From positions 80,600,422 through 80,664,421 of the forward strand of contig CM061140.1 of the NCBI GenBank assembly GCA_030789695.1: 64,000 bases of DNA, written 5' to 3'. Under the pieces are notes generated by a model. It did no database searches. It saw only the letters and a list, made by a program, of their open reading frames with translations, and had not been told where the DNA came from. The DNA comes from Scilla litardierei (Eukaryota; Streptophyta; Magnoliopsida; Asparagales; Asparagaceae). Of this stretch, positions 31,988-42,366 are shown piece after piece (the first letter of the stretch is position 1; each line of letters begins with the position of its first letter). The position numbers were made by a program, and so were the translations under genes.

Positions 31988-32774
31988 ATTCTCATCATCA
32001 TCCTCCTCCTCCCCAGCAGTCTGCTCCGCCTCATTACGATCCACCTTATCATCCTCCCCACCCATCTTCCCAGTATGATCCTCCTCATGCAACTCAGCAG
32101 GCACTGCATTCTCCCAAAACGCCTCCCCCACCTTCTGATCCCCCCTCATTATTCACAGCATTCACATTCTCAGCACCCACAATTTTAACAGCTGATGCTA
32201 ACTCCTTCAACTGTTTTACAATACCAACCTTCTTCCCCCGTTGTAACCGGTTTCGTGCATTATAAATTGCTTTGATTGAGGTAGCACTGAAGTTTTTATT
32301 TGCCTTCAGTACTTTCAAAATTTCAGCTGGCCGAACCTTGCTATTCGCCAAGTCACGCACTGTTTCTATCTCCATTCCCTGCAACGTCCCGTCATCGGAA
32401 TGGCCATCGACATATTTAGCTGCTTCATGGTTGTGCCTGCCACAAACAACTGTTACCTTCCACTCCTCAACGCCCACGCCCACCATATAACCACGCAATG
32501 AGAAAGGACATGAACACTTCTTGGTTTTAACAGGCTGGTTGGTCTTTTTTAGCTTTCGGTGTCCCCGATACTCACCGCTTCTTTCACACGCAAAGTACAC
32601 AGCATGATGCCCTTTGGCCGTTTTACTTAATCTCCCCGAACGTGTAACAATCACATGCCCATGACTTAACCCGACGTTTTGTATCCACTGAAACAGCTCT
32701 TTTCTATCCTTGAACAGTTGATTGGTGGTAAAGTCGGTTGTAAAATCCATAGTATCCTGTATCAAACAATTCAT
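31988..32774 (-). pseudogene. Copy B, 5' part: zinc finger and acidic linker
   Basis: It starts MNCLIQDTMDFTTDF, like copy A. The WRKY-GCM1/FAR1-type finger is KCSCPFSLRG then WKVTVVCGRHNHEA. The RDLANSKVRPAEILKVLK and IYNARNRL segment follows, then an acidic Glu/Asp-rich linker. The frame shifts by one base in a run of six G on the coding strand near 32140; past it the correct frame (AELHEEDHTGKMGG, then EEEDDDEN) leads into the target duplication and resumes at 21291. The gene therefore has two lesions, frameshift and gypsy insertion. Like copy A, it has no room for a transposase domain between finger and OTU. Confidence 0.78.
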
Positions 32775-33049
32775 AACCTGATCCTCAAAGATTTAATGCA
32801 TTATTGCCGAGAAGATAAATCAATATTACCTTGGATTTTTGTACCGACTTCATCAACCTCAACCGTGGATGAATGCATGTAAAATCAAAATAAGAAAGGC
32901 AGATAAACTGTACTTAAAAGTATAGACGTACCAAAGAGTCGATGTTGATAAATTTAGGTCAAAAACCCCTAAATCGATTTCTCTCGATTCAGCTCTTTGT
33001 TTGATCTCACCAGTTGACTACGTGATGTATCCTTCGAGCAATTAAATAA

Positions 33050-33250
33050 AAATCAAAGCTTTTGGATTTCGGTCTGGGCGACTGGAGCGATCTTTGAAAA
33101 TACTTGCCGTTTGAAATTCCGCCGTGAGCAATCTGTGTAATTGTCTGTCAATTCGCTGCGAGCAGAAGGTATCGCGGGACAATTTCGGGTCCTACCGGGT
33201 CATATCGGGTCTACAATAATTTACCCGTTGTGCTGGTTGAGTAAACAAGT
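33050..33250. promoter_or_regulatory. Upstream region of copy B with diverged motifs
   Basis: Parallel in order to 19690-19880 upstream of copy A (GGTCTGGGCG..GAGC, CGCCGTGAGCAATCTGTG, CCCGTTGTGCTGGTTGAGTAA). It lies between the copy B start and the 34-bp array. Confidence 0.5.
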
Positions 33251-33315
33251 CTAGTTTGAAATATTACTAGCAAATAACCCGTCCACATGTGCACGTGGAC
33301 TTGACCAAAACGGTT

Positions 33316-33556
33316 GTGGGCGGTGAGCAATTACGGGTTTTGAGTGGTTGTGTGCGCTGAGCAATTCCGAGTTTTGTGTGGTTGTGTGCGCTGAGCAATT
33401 CCGTGTTTTGATTGGCTGTGAGCGGTGAGCAATTCCCAGTTTTGCGTGGTTGTGTGCGCTGAGCAATTCCGAGTTTTGCGTGGTTGTGTGCGCTGAGCAA
33501 ATCCGTGTTTTGATTGGCTGTGAGCGGTGAGCAATTCCCAGTTTTGCGTGGTTGTG
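33316..33556 (-). repeat. 34-bp minisatellite, seven units with 102-bp higher-order period
   Basis: Exact 34-base spacing. Variants follow an order B (GGTTGTGTGCGCTGAGCAA..GAGTTTTG), C (..GTGTTTTGATT), A (GGCTGTGAGCGGTGAGCAAT), B, C, A, giving a three-unit period of 102 bases. The array is broken inside a unit by the solo LTR and resumes briefly at 36284-36345. It is the reverse complement of the older array at 13717-13957. Confidence 0.9.
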
Positions 33557-33559
33557 AAC

Positions 33560-36283
33560 TGTCACGGCCACTTTCCGGTCGTGTATTTTTAGCACGTATG
33601 TTGTTCCGTTTGTGTATTTTTTTCGTGTTCGGTTTTATTATTATTGTTCCGTAGTTCGGACGCGTGACCGGACCCCATATCCACGATCCTCTCAGAGGCG
33701 CGATCGCCCCAGTATCTTCTTTCTAATTTTTGGGCGTTGGGGCACGAATTCGTAATAATCGATTATTATTATTAACTTAATATATATGTTATTTTCACAT
33801 TACTGTTACTGTTTTTTTCACCTCATTTACAACGAAACTGAGGATAAAATTTTAATAATGAAAAGTTTTAATAATAAAAAGAAGGGGAATTCAAAGCTTG
33901 AAGGGTTCACGTGCTAACCAAACCAAAAGCCCTTATAAATCAAACTATTTCTTATCACATCCTGTTTGAACCAAAACCAATCTTTTCAAATCTTTTAACA
34001 AATAAAACCCAACTTATTCCTCTCATGACCCGTTCTCCCCTCACCCCATTATCTCTCCCCTTTTCTCCAGCAGTTACAACAAATCCCCACTCACCCACGT
34101 GATAACCCTCACCTATTATTTTTCCTTACTTAAATAAACACATTTGAAGGACCCCAGGCCAACTTTTTATCACACCAACTGTCCTTTATAAACCTAGACT
34201 CTTTGTTGTTCCCGCATCATCACACAGCCGCCGCCTCCTACCTTCGTCATCACCTCGCAACGTCTCCCCCATACACGCAACGCGGCGCCTCCTACCCCAT
34301 CAACGTCGCACCACCCTCGACCCCTCGCCCCGCCAAACCTCCGCCTACCGCCTTCCCGACACCGCCGCCATCTTTCCGTCCGGCCTTGCCATCTCCGAGA
34401 AGCCACCGAATCCCATCTCCCAGTGTTCCCCTCGCCTCGAACTCAGCCGCAGCCAGCAGACACCTCCGACCTCTATCGGCGCTTCTGAGTGCCCAGCCCG
34501 TAAGCTCGCCCATCAACGCCGCACCACGTACGTGATTAGTAGGTCGTCGTACCTTTCATTTACATGAGCAGTAACCGCATGCATGCAAAGCCTATAAAAA
34601 AAAGAGTTAAACATTAATTATATGTCATTAGCTGTATACTCTAACTTTGCATGTTGTCTCCCTTATCCTGGCATCTAGGCTGTTTTAATATAGTGGAATA
34701 AGGGAGAATTAGTAAGTTATCTTAACTCTGATAATTAGCAGGTTAAAGATATACATATGTGAGCTCTTAATTATTATATAGGCTTGCAGTAGCAATGAAA
34801 CGTAAATGGTTTGTTCAACATATATGACTGTAAGATAACTTGTTTCAGGTTTAACCTTATCATCACCTGCAGGAACATTTATAAATGCATCACAGAATGC
34901 ATACCTAGTGATATTTTGGTGAAGGTCTCAGTTTCATACTCGATGATTGTAGCTCAGTCTAAATAACATCTAACCCACAACTGGGTTGATTAGATTTGTT
35001 AGCAAATGGCTTACACGTGGGGGGTTCATTTGCATGTCCCTAATAATTTGAGAACAGCATATGGTCCTATATATTTAGTTAAGTTATTATAAGATGAATA
35101 GGTGCTAAACATTTTAATGTTAGGCTTTATTCCTATATCTACATGCATGAGCTAGCCTCATGTGAACCCTTGATACAATAAGAACTGTTAGTTTAAAAGA
35201 ACAGAAGTTATCATTGTTAGGGTTAAATAACATCAGGTTATTAGTAAATTCTTAGTGTTATAATATCCATATGTTAATGCTTAAGCACACAGAAAATACA
35301 TAAATGTCAGTGGGTGCTTTCCTTATACAATGAGTTAGAAACAAATGGGGACATTAATGTTTTACTCCAAACAGAAGGTAAATGGAATGGATTTTATATA
35401 AATTGTTTTCTTCAAACCGAATTACAAACAGGACATTAATAATTATTAGCATTAATTATTACTAGCAGGACATTATATATGTTAGAGGAATCATTACTAG
35501 AAGCATGTTATATGTTGGTTTAATGGACACCACCCCTAGGGTTAAGCTGCCACGCAGCGTAGAAGGATGCCTGATCCGCTCCTTCAGCTGTAAGGGGAAA
35601 ACTCTGTGCACAATGTGATAGGATAGTGATCGTGATTGTAAATTAATGTTCTCGTAATGCATGTCAGCATGTCATCTTTAAATGTTGCATCCTTAAAATG
35701 TCATTTCAAATTATTGCACCATTTTAGAACTGCTAGTCGTCTTTTTGCTATTTATATCCTTGCACAAAAGCTCTTCGCTTCTTTTGGGAGACTTTTGCTG
35801 ACATGTGCCCTTTTCTCTTTGGGTGTCACATGTCAGGTTCTGAGTTAGAGTTACCAGCTGGGGACGAGCAGTTCGTGGACGTTGAGTTCGAGGCACCTGC
35901 TGAGACCGAGTACGAGGACACTGGTGACCAGTCCTAGGCTCACCTGGAGTCTCTTAGTTGTCATACTTATTAGTTGTTGCAGTTAGTTTTCGGTGCGTAG
36001 CACCAGACTTTCCTTTCTTTTGTTTCGGCCATGTTTTAGGCCTATTGTTCAGACTTATTCTTTTGTGACTGTCTGGGATGTTGGATAAATTGTTGGATGT
36101 TATTGAGCGAGTGTATGTTTCTTTATCTGCTGTGTTATTATTGTTGTTGTTTCTCGCGATGCAAAGAACCTGCAAATCATTTGAAATTTTTATAGACGCT
36201 TATCAGACTGCAGCTTCACAGCTCCACGTCTGAGCGGACCTCATCATGTCTCGTCTTCTATTTTAGGGAAGCGGGGCGTGACA
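33560..36283 (+). mobile_element. Solo LTR of a gypsy family related to the intact element
   Basis: It begins TGTCACGGCC and ends GGGAAGCGGGGCGTGACA; the last 18 bases equal the end of the intact element LTR. No gag or pol is inside. TATAAA is at 34187-34192, followed by a CT-rich leader that keeps an open Pro/Ser/Ala-rich frame (34203-34535). The acidic exon is at 35837-35937. Flanks TGAAC and GGTAC do not form a clean 5-base duplication, so the site has mutated or the solo LTR arose by ectopic recombination. Confidence 0.8.
35837..35937 (+). CDS. Acidic LTR exon (solo LTR copy)
   Basis: After TTTGGGTGTCACATGTCAG, two bases and a frame reading SELELPAGDEQFVDVEFEAP and ending EYEDTGDQS with TAG at 35935-35937. 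The layout matches 23783-23880, although the nucleotide sequences have diverged heavily. Confidence 0.5.
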
Positions 36284-36776
36284 GGTACGCTGAGCAAGTC
36301 CGTGTTTTGCGCGGTTGTGTGCGGTGGGCAAACTGCTAGACGGTTTACAGAGGAGAGCAATTTACATTTTTGCCCTCCCACTGTTCGCGATGAGTAATTT
36401 AAACCATGAACCAATATTTCTACGCATCCGTATATACAAATGCATCGTAACAGCTTCCATATGCGATCAGTTTTGTGACCTAAGGCGGGAAAAGCTAACG
36501 AGATAGGGTTTGATCAACAGAAATTATTCTAATTCGCTGAGGTATATAGACTATAAGAGTTCCTGCTTATATCAAACGAAGGTCCTTAAGGCAGTGCAAA
36601 AGATTTGTGTCATTGGGTTGGGGTGCCCTAAAATAGTCGACTGCGGCCGCACTGCATCGTAAAGTTGGTAAGCCATTAATTGATGCTAATTAATTTGGTA
36701 TTTTTTAATAATTTCAGAAATTTATTGCTGCAATGTACATTTGGAACATGATTGCGTAGAAATTACGAAGATTGAG
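36284..36776 (+). promoter_or_regulatory. Array remnant and upstream region of copy C
   Basis: The remainder of the 34-bp array (36284-36345; GCTGAGCAAGTCCGTGTTTTG) is followed by AT-rich sequence and a 3' splice-like TTTAATAATTTCAG at 36717, suggesting a 5' untranslated intron before the ATG at 36777. With the solo LTR removed, copies B and C would be divergently transcribed from an interval of about 1.3 kb containing the array. Confidence 0.5.
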
Positions 36777-39695
36777 ATGGGCTCGGTACACATTGAGGGG
36801 ATCTGGGATGAAGCGGACAAAGAAGCAAAGGTTTGAAATTATTTTGCTTTGTTAACTGACTAATTTACTAGAAAATAAAGCTTCACATTTAGTGACTATA
36901 TTGGTATCTGGGACTTAATTCAGCGTATTGTTGAAGGCTCAGAGGTTAATGAAGATTATACAAATCAGTTCACAACAAATAAAATTTTCCCCAGCATAGA
37001 AGAGCTTGGTAAATGGGTAAAAGGGGTCGGTGTGAAAACCGGGAATTTGGTTGTTACAAAATCATCAAATATGAGTACAAAGGGCAATAGGGTCCCAACT
37101 TATTATTTTTGTTGTGAAAGAAGTGGGACATATCGGCCACACGGGCCGGATATATCGGCCAAAAAATCAACTCGAAGCAAGAAGTGTTCATGTCCCTTCT
37201 ACTTGAGGGCTAATGGTGTGGCAACAGATAAGTGGATTTTGACAGTTGTACGTGGCAATCACAACCATAAACCCGCAATGTACATCGAGCGACATCCAGA
37301 TGAGAGGAGGTTCGGAGGTGGGGAGATGGCCACGGTGAGAGACTTGTCACATAGACTGCTTAGGCCAAGGGAAATCTTGAAATACCTGAAGGAAAAGGAT
37401 AATGCAACATCTACCACAATCAACACTATTTATAAAGCCAGACAGAGGATGAAGGCATGGGAAATGGCCTGGAGAGCAGAAATGCAGCTATTCCTTAATC
37501 TACTGACACAGCGTAATTACATTGTGTATCATGAAGTGGACGAAGTGACAACTGCAGTGAGGACTATATTTTGGGCACATCCGCAGTCGGTTGAGTTATT
37601 ACGAAAATTTCCAGAGATTCTGGTTATGGACTGCGCGTTGAAGACCAACCGCAACAGGCCACCATTGATGGAGATGTATGGGGTGACGTCCACAGATATT
37701 CAGTTCGCAGCGGCATTTTGTTACACAGAGGCCGTACGTGAGGAGAACTACTTATGGGCCTTGGGGAAGTTGAGCTCTTTGCTGCAGGGATACAGGATGC
37801 CACGTGTAATTTTGTCAGCACTGGAGCCAGCACTTATGAATGCCATTGGCCATGAATTTCCCCTTGCGGTGCACCAAATATGTAGAATGCACATATCCAA
37901 AAATATTGCCAAAAATTGCCAGCCCTCTTTTGAAGATCAAGAAAAATGGTTAGGTTTCATCTCTAGCTGGAATTTATTGGTGGGGGCACGCAAGGAGGAG
38001 GAGTATGTTGCTAAACTGAAGGCATTGGAGACCGAGTACAAAGATTACACAAGGGTCGTGAGCTATGTGAAGACATCTTGGTTGGACAAGTACAAGGAGA
38101 AGTTTATTTCTGTATGGACAGATGGCAATCTCCACTTTGGAAATGTCAGTACCAACAGAGGGCAGACCAAAAGAGCCCAGACTGAACATTCTAAGCTTAA
38201 AAGGGCATTGGGTTCATCGGCCTTCAGTTTATCCGCTTCTTGGCCAACCATACATGAATCATTAGAGGGGCATCATATCGAGATCAAGGCATCATTCGAG
38301 AAATCTAAGATCATGTTGCAACATAATGTGCATGGGTTCTTGTTCAAGGAGCTGATAGGATTTACAGCCGCTGCGGCGTTGAAGATAATGTCTGTGGAAG
38401 CTGATAAATCTGACCCTATGGGAACGGACCAATGCACAGGTGATTGTCTAGCTAGAATGATTTATGGTGTACCATGTGCCAATGAGATTGGCAAATACAC
38501 AAGGGAAAATCGCCCCATTCCCTTAGATGCCGTAAATTCTCATTGGAAGCAGCTAGACATGGAGGCTAAGCTGGAATTGATGTCTGAAGAAGATGGGCTT
38601 ATATATGCTGAATTAGAGCGCATACACATGCTCTATGCTCAACTTGATGGGCCGATGAAGCATGAGTTGTTAATTAATTTGAAGGAGCTAGCTACCCCGG
38701 CGACAAATCTGATTACAGAGCCGCAAGTTAATGTCGTGTTCAATGGAAGAAGAAAAAGGGATAATAATTTGACAAATGAAGATACAGCCACCCCCATTCA
38801 TCCTGCTCATTTTGATCATGACTTCGGCTATGCGGCTAGTTGCTCTGCTCAAATTCCACCTGAAGTCTCATCGAAACAAGAGAGCGTCGGCCATGTCCAG
38901 CCGAGACGGTCCCAAAGGATCAAAAATACGTCTGCCCCACCCATTCCTCCTCAACTTGCTAGAAAGAAACCAACTGGCAAAGCCGCGACATTTGGCAGTA
39001 TGACTGGGGTTTCTGCTAGAGCTTCATTTGCAGCAGCAAATTATGAAGCAAAGGACGCTAGAGCCGTTCAAGGAGGCATACCTTATCTTGATCAATTCCC
39101 CGCTGCAATCGCCAAATATATATCGAACGTCACAGATGTGACGGCAGATGGGAACTGTGGTTACAGGGCTATATCTTCACTTCTAGGGATGGGAGAGGAC
39201 CAGTGGAAGGTGGTCAGAAGAGAGTTGCTTCAAGAGCTGCGTGACCACTATGATGTGTACTCAAAGGTGATGGGTGAGGAAAGTGCACAAGAACAGGTAG
39301 TGTCAATTAACTATATGGGTGACCACCCCCCGATGCAATATTGGATGACCTTCCCTGAAGTTGGACATATTATCTCAAGTCGTTATAACTGTGTAATACA
39401 TCTGCTGTCAATGCAACAATGTCTTTCATTTTTTCCGTTAAGATCAGGACCACACCAAGGTACGAAACGTGGTCCCTTCACCATAGGTTTTGTAAATAAT
39501 AATCACTTTGTAAATATTCAACTTAAAGATAGAAGCCCGGTCCCACCGGTAATAAGGCAATGGAAGGCTAACCGCCTGCCTGCGGCCGAAGGATGGGTGG
39601 AAGGCCTTGAAGAGAGGATGCGACAATTCGAGACATTATTCTGTAAAGATGTAGGCAAATCTCCCACTGTAATTACCGTATCATCAGAGCATTGA
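36777..39695 (+). CDS. Copy C: zinc finger-MULE transposase-OTU protein (941 aa)
   Basis: ATG 36777 opens an 18-codon exon (MGSVHIEGIWDEADKEAK). A GT-AG intron, 36831-36923, is predicted, after which the frame is open to TGA at 39693-39695. Domains: WRKY-GCM1/FAR1-type finger, about residues 80-135 (KKCSCPFYLRA, GNHNHK); MULE transposase, about 240-350 (LVMDCALKTN with Asp254; CRMHISKNI); a SWIM-like segment (CTGDCLARMIYGVPCANEIG); OTU, about 755-885 (TADGNCGYRA with Asp760 and Cys763; NNNHF with His879). The second catalytic Asp of MULE transposases, normally in a D-R-E-x-A-L-M context, is Ala317 (SALEPALM), so DNA cleavage is doubtful, while the OTU residues are intact. MULE-OTU fusions are known in plants. 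This is the only unbroken member here. Confidence 0.82.
36831..36923 (+). other. Predicted first intron of copy C (93 bp)
   Basis: Donor AAAG|GTTTGA, T-rich body, acceptor TTAATTCAG. Joining gives EAK-RIVEG in phase. Other nearby AG sites (36871, 36880, 36892) give the wrong frame. Confidence 0.55.
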
Positions 39696-39785
39696 ATTTA
39701 TAATTTTTTGCAAATGTAGTGACTGAGTTTATAATGAAAGAATATACTGAATTTTTTGGGATTTTTGTACAAAATCTATGGGATT

Positions 39786-39960
39786 TCTGCACAACGGGAA
39801 CTCAACGCGCCATCATGTCTTTGCTTGTTGTGCGCTTTGAACATTTATGTTATGGGATACAGTAGCTAAATTCGCACGACTGGCATAATTTTGCCCGTTG
39901 TGAGCTTTGAGCAATTTATGTTACAGCATTAAAAATTTGCTCACCGCGCACAACGGACAT
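39786..39960. repeat. Motif cluster and palindromic pair downstream of copy C
   Basis: Four or five motif sites in both orientations, including the palindromic cassette 39896-39956, which matches those at 4133, 9477 and 11208. It directly follows the copy C stop codon, mirroring the cluster at 15960-16950 beyond copy A. Confidence 0.75.
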
Positions 39961-40686
39961 AAAGGAGAATGCTAAGAGTTGGACTCATAATTGTGTGCTT
40001 TGGTATGTTATTGATGTTGAAGACCGTATACTGCAGTAAATGTGTTATTTATGTTACATGAAGTGATTTCCACCTCTGCGTATTCTTGAATCTTTCTCTC
40101 CTTGACAATGCTCTACTTGAATCTATGGCATAAGTCCAATATCCCAGGTTCGTTTAAAGGAAAACTCTATACGTAACAATCTCGATGCATGTAGAGGCTA
40201 TGTGAATGCTGGAGAAAATGACTCCAATGAAACACACTGACAAATCAGATTCATCCATACACATCAGGTAAAAGGTGGGACCGGTGTGAGCAATGAGAAA
40301 AAAATTGTATATCTGGTTCACTGTGATGCTAAGCTCAATTCCAACGCAGTTCACGTGCACTAAGTATATTCCCGGGAAAATTCGATATTTCACACCATCC
40401 TTGACCATTTCTGTGATGGCTGTATGCTAATAGTTTTAATATCCACAAGAAATTAAGCAATCTGTGTACGAAGATCGCTAATGGTTGGCAAACAGATATT
40501 TAAACTAACAAGTGGTAAAAGACTGCACCAGACGGTGTTCATTGCCAATTGAATGTTCGGGGTTCATTACTAACGCGTAAACCATCACATGTTCACCTCT
40601 CAAAATATGAAAACCATTTGGGGTACTAAGATGGCCACGATTCACACAGACGCCTCGCTGGAGGGGGCGTTGGTAGCCAAACCGTC
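39961..40686. other. Intergenic, nothing recognised
   Basis: AT-rich unique-looking sequence. Only short frames (for example 40154-40408 minus) without family resemblance. Confidence 0.4.
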
Positions 40687-41624
40687 CTACGTTTGGGCCG
40701 ATCCTCCACCGGACTCCCGACCAGATCGCTGACGCTTCCTCGCCTCAGCCTCATGCCTCATGTCTGCAATCGAGTTTGGAGGAAGCGAGTTTCTCTCCAA
40801 CTCGGCTATACGAGCCAGGAGACTGCTCTTCTCTACGTACCATCGCTCTTCGGAGCTCTTCCGAACCGCTGACATAGAGGCCGCCCGATCTTTAGCTTTC
40901 GCAACCTCCCACTCCGCCTGAGATCTGCGGTCTCTCTCTTTCATCAGCTGCTCCTTCAAATCCTTAAGTTGAGATTCGAAGGAAACCGCCTTTTTCCGCT
41001 CGGCAATCAACAATTGCACCACTCGGTGACGCAGTTCCGCCCCGATCAATGATGTCTGCAGGGAAACATGGATAAGTAAGACTATAAGAGTAAGGCAACA
41101 GCACAACGAGACGACATTAGTACTTAACCTGGTAACTGCCATAAACGACTGAGTTAGCGAGCCTTTCAATGTCAATTTGACCCAGGACACTTTGGTCAAT
41201 GGGAAGGATGGAGTTCTCCACCAGCCGACTGGCCACCCCCCTATCCACCAATGCAGACTCGCCGTCCCAGACGGGGAAGAAGGGTCGGTGACGGTTCCCC
41301 CTAGTACCTTCCGATGGAGCGTCAGTGGGTGGATTCAACAGCAATGGCCCCTCGTACGCCGGGGGGGACATAGCCTGCCGGAACGAGACCTCCCCATGGC
41401 CACGTATCCCTTAGGGGAGTCTCAGGCAACTGCGGCCGCACATCCCCCCTGTCATGAAGGGAACGGTTATCAGCTACGTCACCGTCTCTTCTTCCCTCTG
41501 AAGACTGGCCTTGCAAAGTTTCTTCGTCACACTGACACGATTTCTCAGCCATATCTGCAGTGAAGGCACAAATCATGGCGAATGGTGATATATCCCCAAA
41601 TTTGGCGGGATAAATATCCTCCAC
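40687..41624 (-). pseudogene. Coiled-coil, transposon-associated gene with intron and frameshift
   Basis: Minus strand. Starting MEDIYPAKFGDISPF at 41624, the frame reaches LRDTWPWGGLVPAGYVPPG, then breaks at a run of eight G (+ strand, about 41368-41375). The next frame continues PAYEGPLLLNPPTDAP and FPVWDGESALVDRGVA to GSYQ. A 73-base GT-AG intron (41056-41128) leads in phase to TSLIGAELRHRV and a long coiled coil (QLKDLKEQLMKERDRRSQAE) ending in a basic, Ser-rich tail at 40687. The WDGESAL-type segment followed by a coiled coil resembles plant proteins annotated with a putative gypsy-type transposon domain. The homopolymer frameshift may be real decay or a sequencing error. Motif sites flank it on both sides. 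Confidence 0.5.
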
Positions 41625-42200
41625 TTGACCAGACGCATGGCGGGGTTTTCTGGGGTCTTCGCGGCGTTTTTTTGCGGTCTGCTACATTAATACTCCGAGT
41701 TTGGCGGCAACTCAAATTTTTTGCTGGGTCCTGCATTATGGGTGGCCATCTTGCTTCTTGACTCTCTCGCTCTTCCGTTTGTTATTACAAGTATAAACAA
41801 ACGGCGGATTAATTACTGAGCGCACAAAACGGGGCAAAATTTGAACCGTCGTGCGCGGTGAGCAAACATAATTTAGTCACGCGCAGTATATGCGTAAATG
41901 AGGGATAGTTGTGCGCGGTCGAATATTTGGATTTATTATACGAATTTCCTCATCACGCACATATGGCATTACGTATACAGTTGTGTGAGGAGATATATTA
42001 AACGACTAAAATGTTTTACTTGTCAGAATGGATACAAATATTCGCTGATATGGCGCTTACGTGAAAAAATTTTCTCAAACAAAGTACCAGCAAATTCGGC
42101 AGTTGGATGAGTAGATGACCGGTCGAATTCTTGTTTGTGGTCCCACCAACCTCTCACTTCATCCGCAATTTCCATCTCTACGTACCATCGCTTTTCGTCT
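41625..42200. repeat. Intergenic with motif sites
   Basis: Motif sites at about 41815-41890 (GAGCGCACAAAACGGGGC and CGTCGTGCGCGGTGAGCAAA) and a weaker one at 41910. This is the rightmost cluster of the family in the window. Otherwise nothing is recognised. Confidence 0.5.
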
Positions 42201-42219
42201 TATTAAGGAAACAACTCTG

Positions 42220-42366
42220 TACACCCCTACTTATAGGGGTGTATGCACCTTTCTTTCCTAAATTTGGGACAATTATAAAATCTTAGGCCAATTAAATTGC
42301 TTTCTTTTCTAATTTAAGTAAAATTGGGCACAAAAAGATATGTACACCCCTACTCACAGGGGTGTA
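42220..42366. repeat. Short element bounded by two 24-bp hairpins
   Basis: TACACCCCTACTTATAGGGG (hairpin 42220-42243) and the sister hairpin 42343-42366 with loop CTCA bound about 100 bases of AT-rich sequence. The stem CACCCCTA/TAGGGGTG is nearly conserved in both. This may be a small MITE or a foldback end pair. Confidence 0.6.

Noticed and set aside
33316..33556. CRISPR-like regular array of 34-bp units
   Set aside because: Units are contiguous with no unique spacers, the context is a plant genome, and no cas genes are present; it is a minisatellite.
33555..36288. Perfect 5-bp target duplication around the solo LTR
   Set aside because: TGAAC and GGTAC agree at only three of five bases, so I do not claim one.
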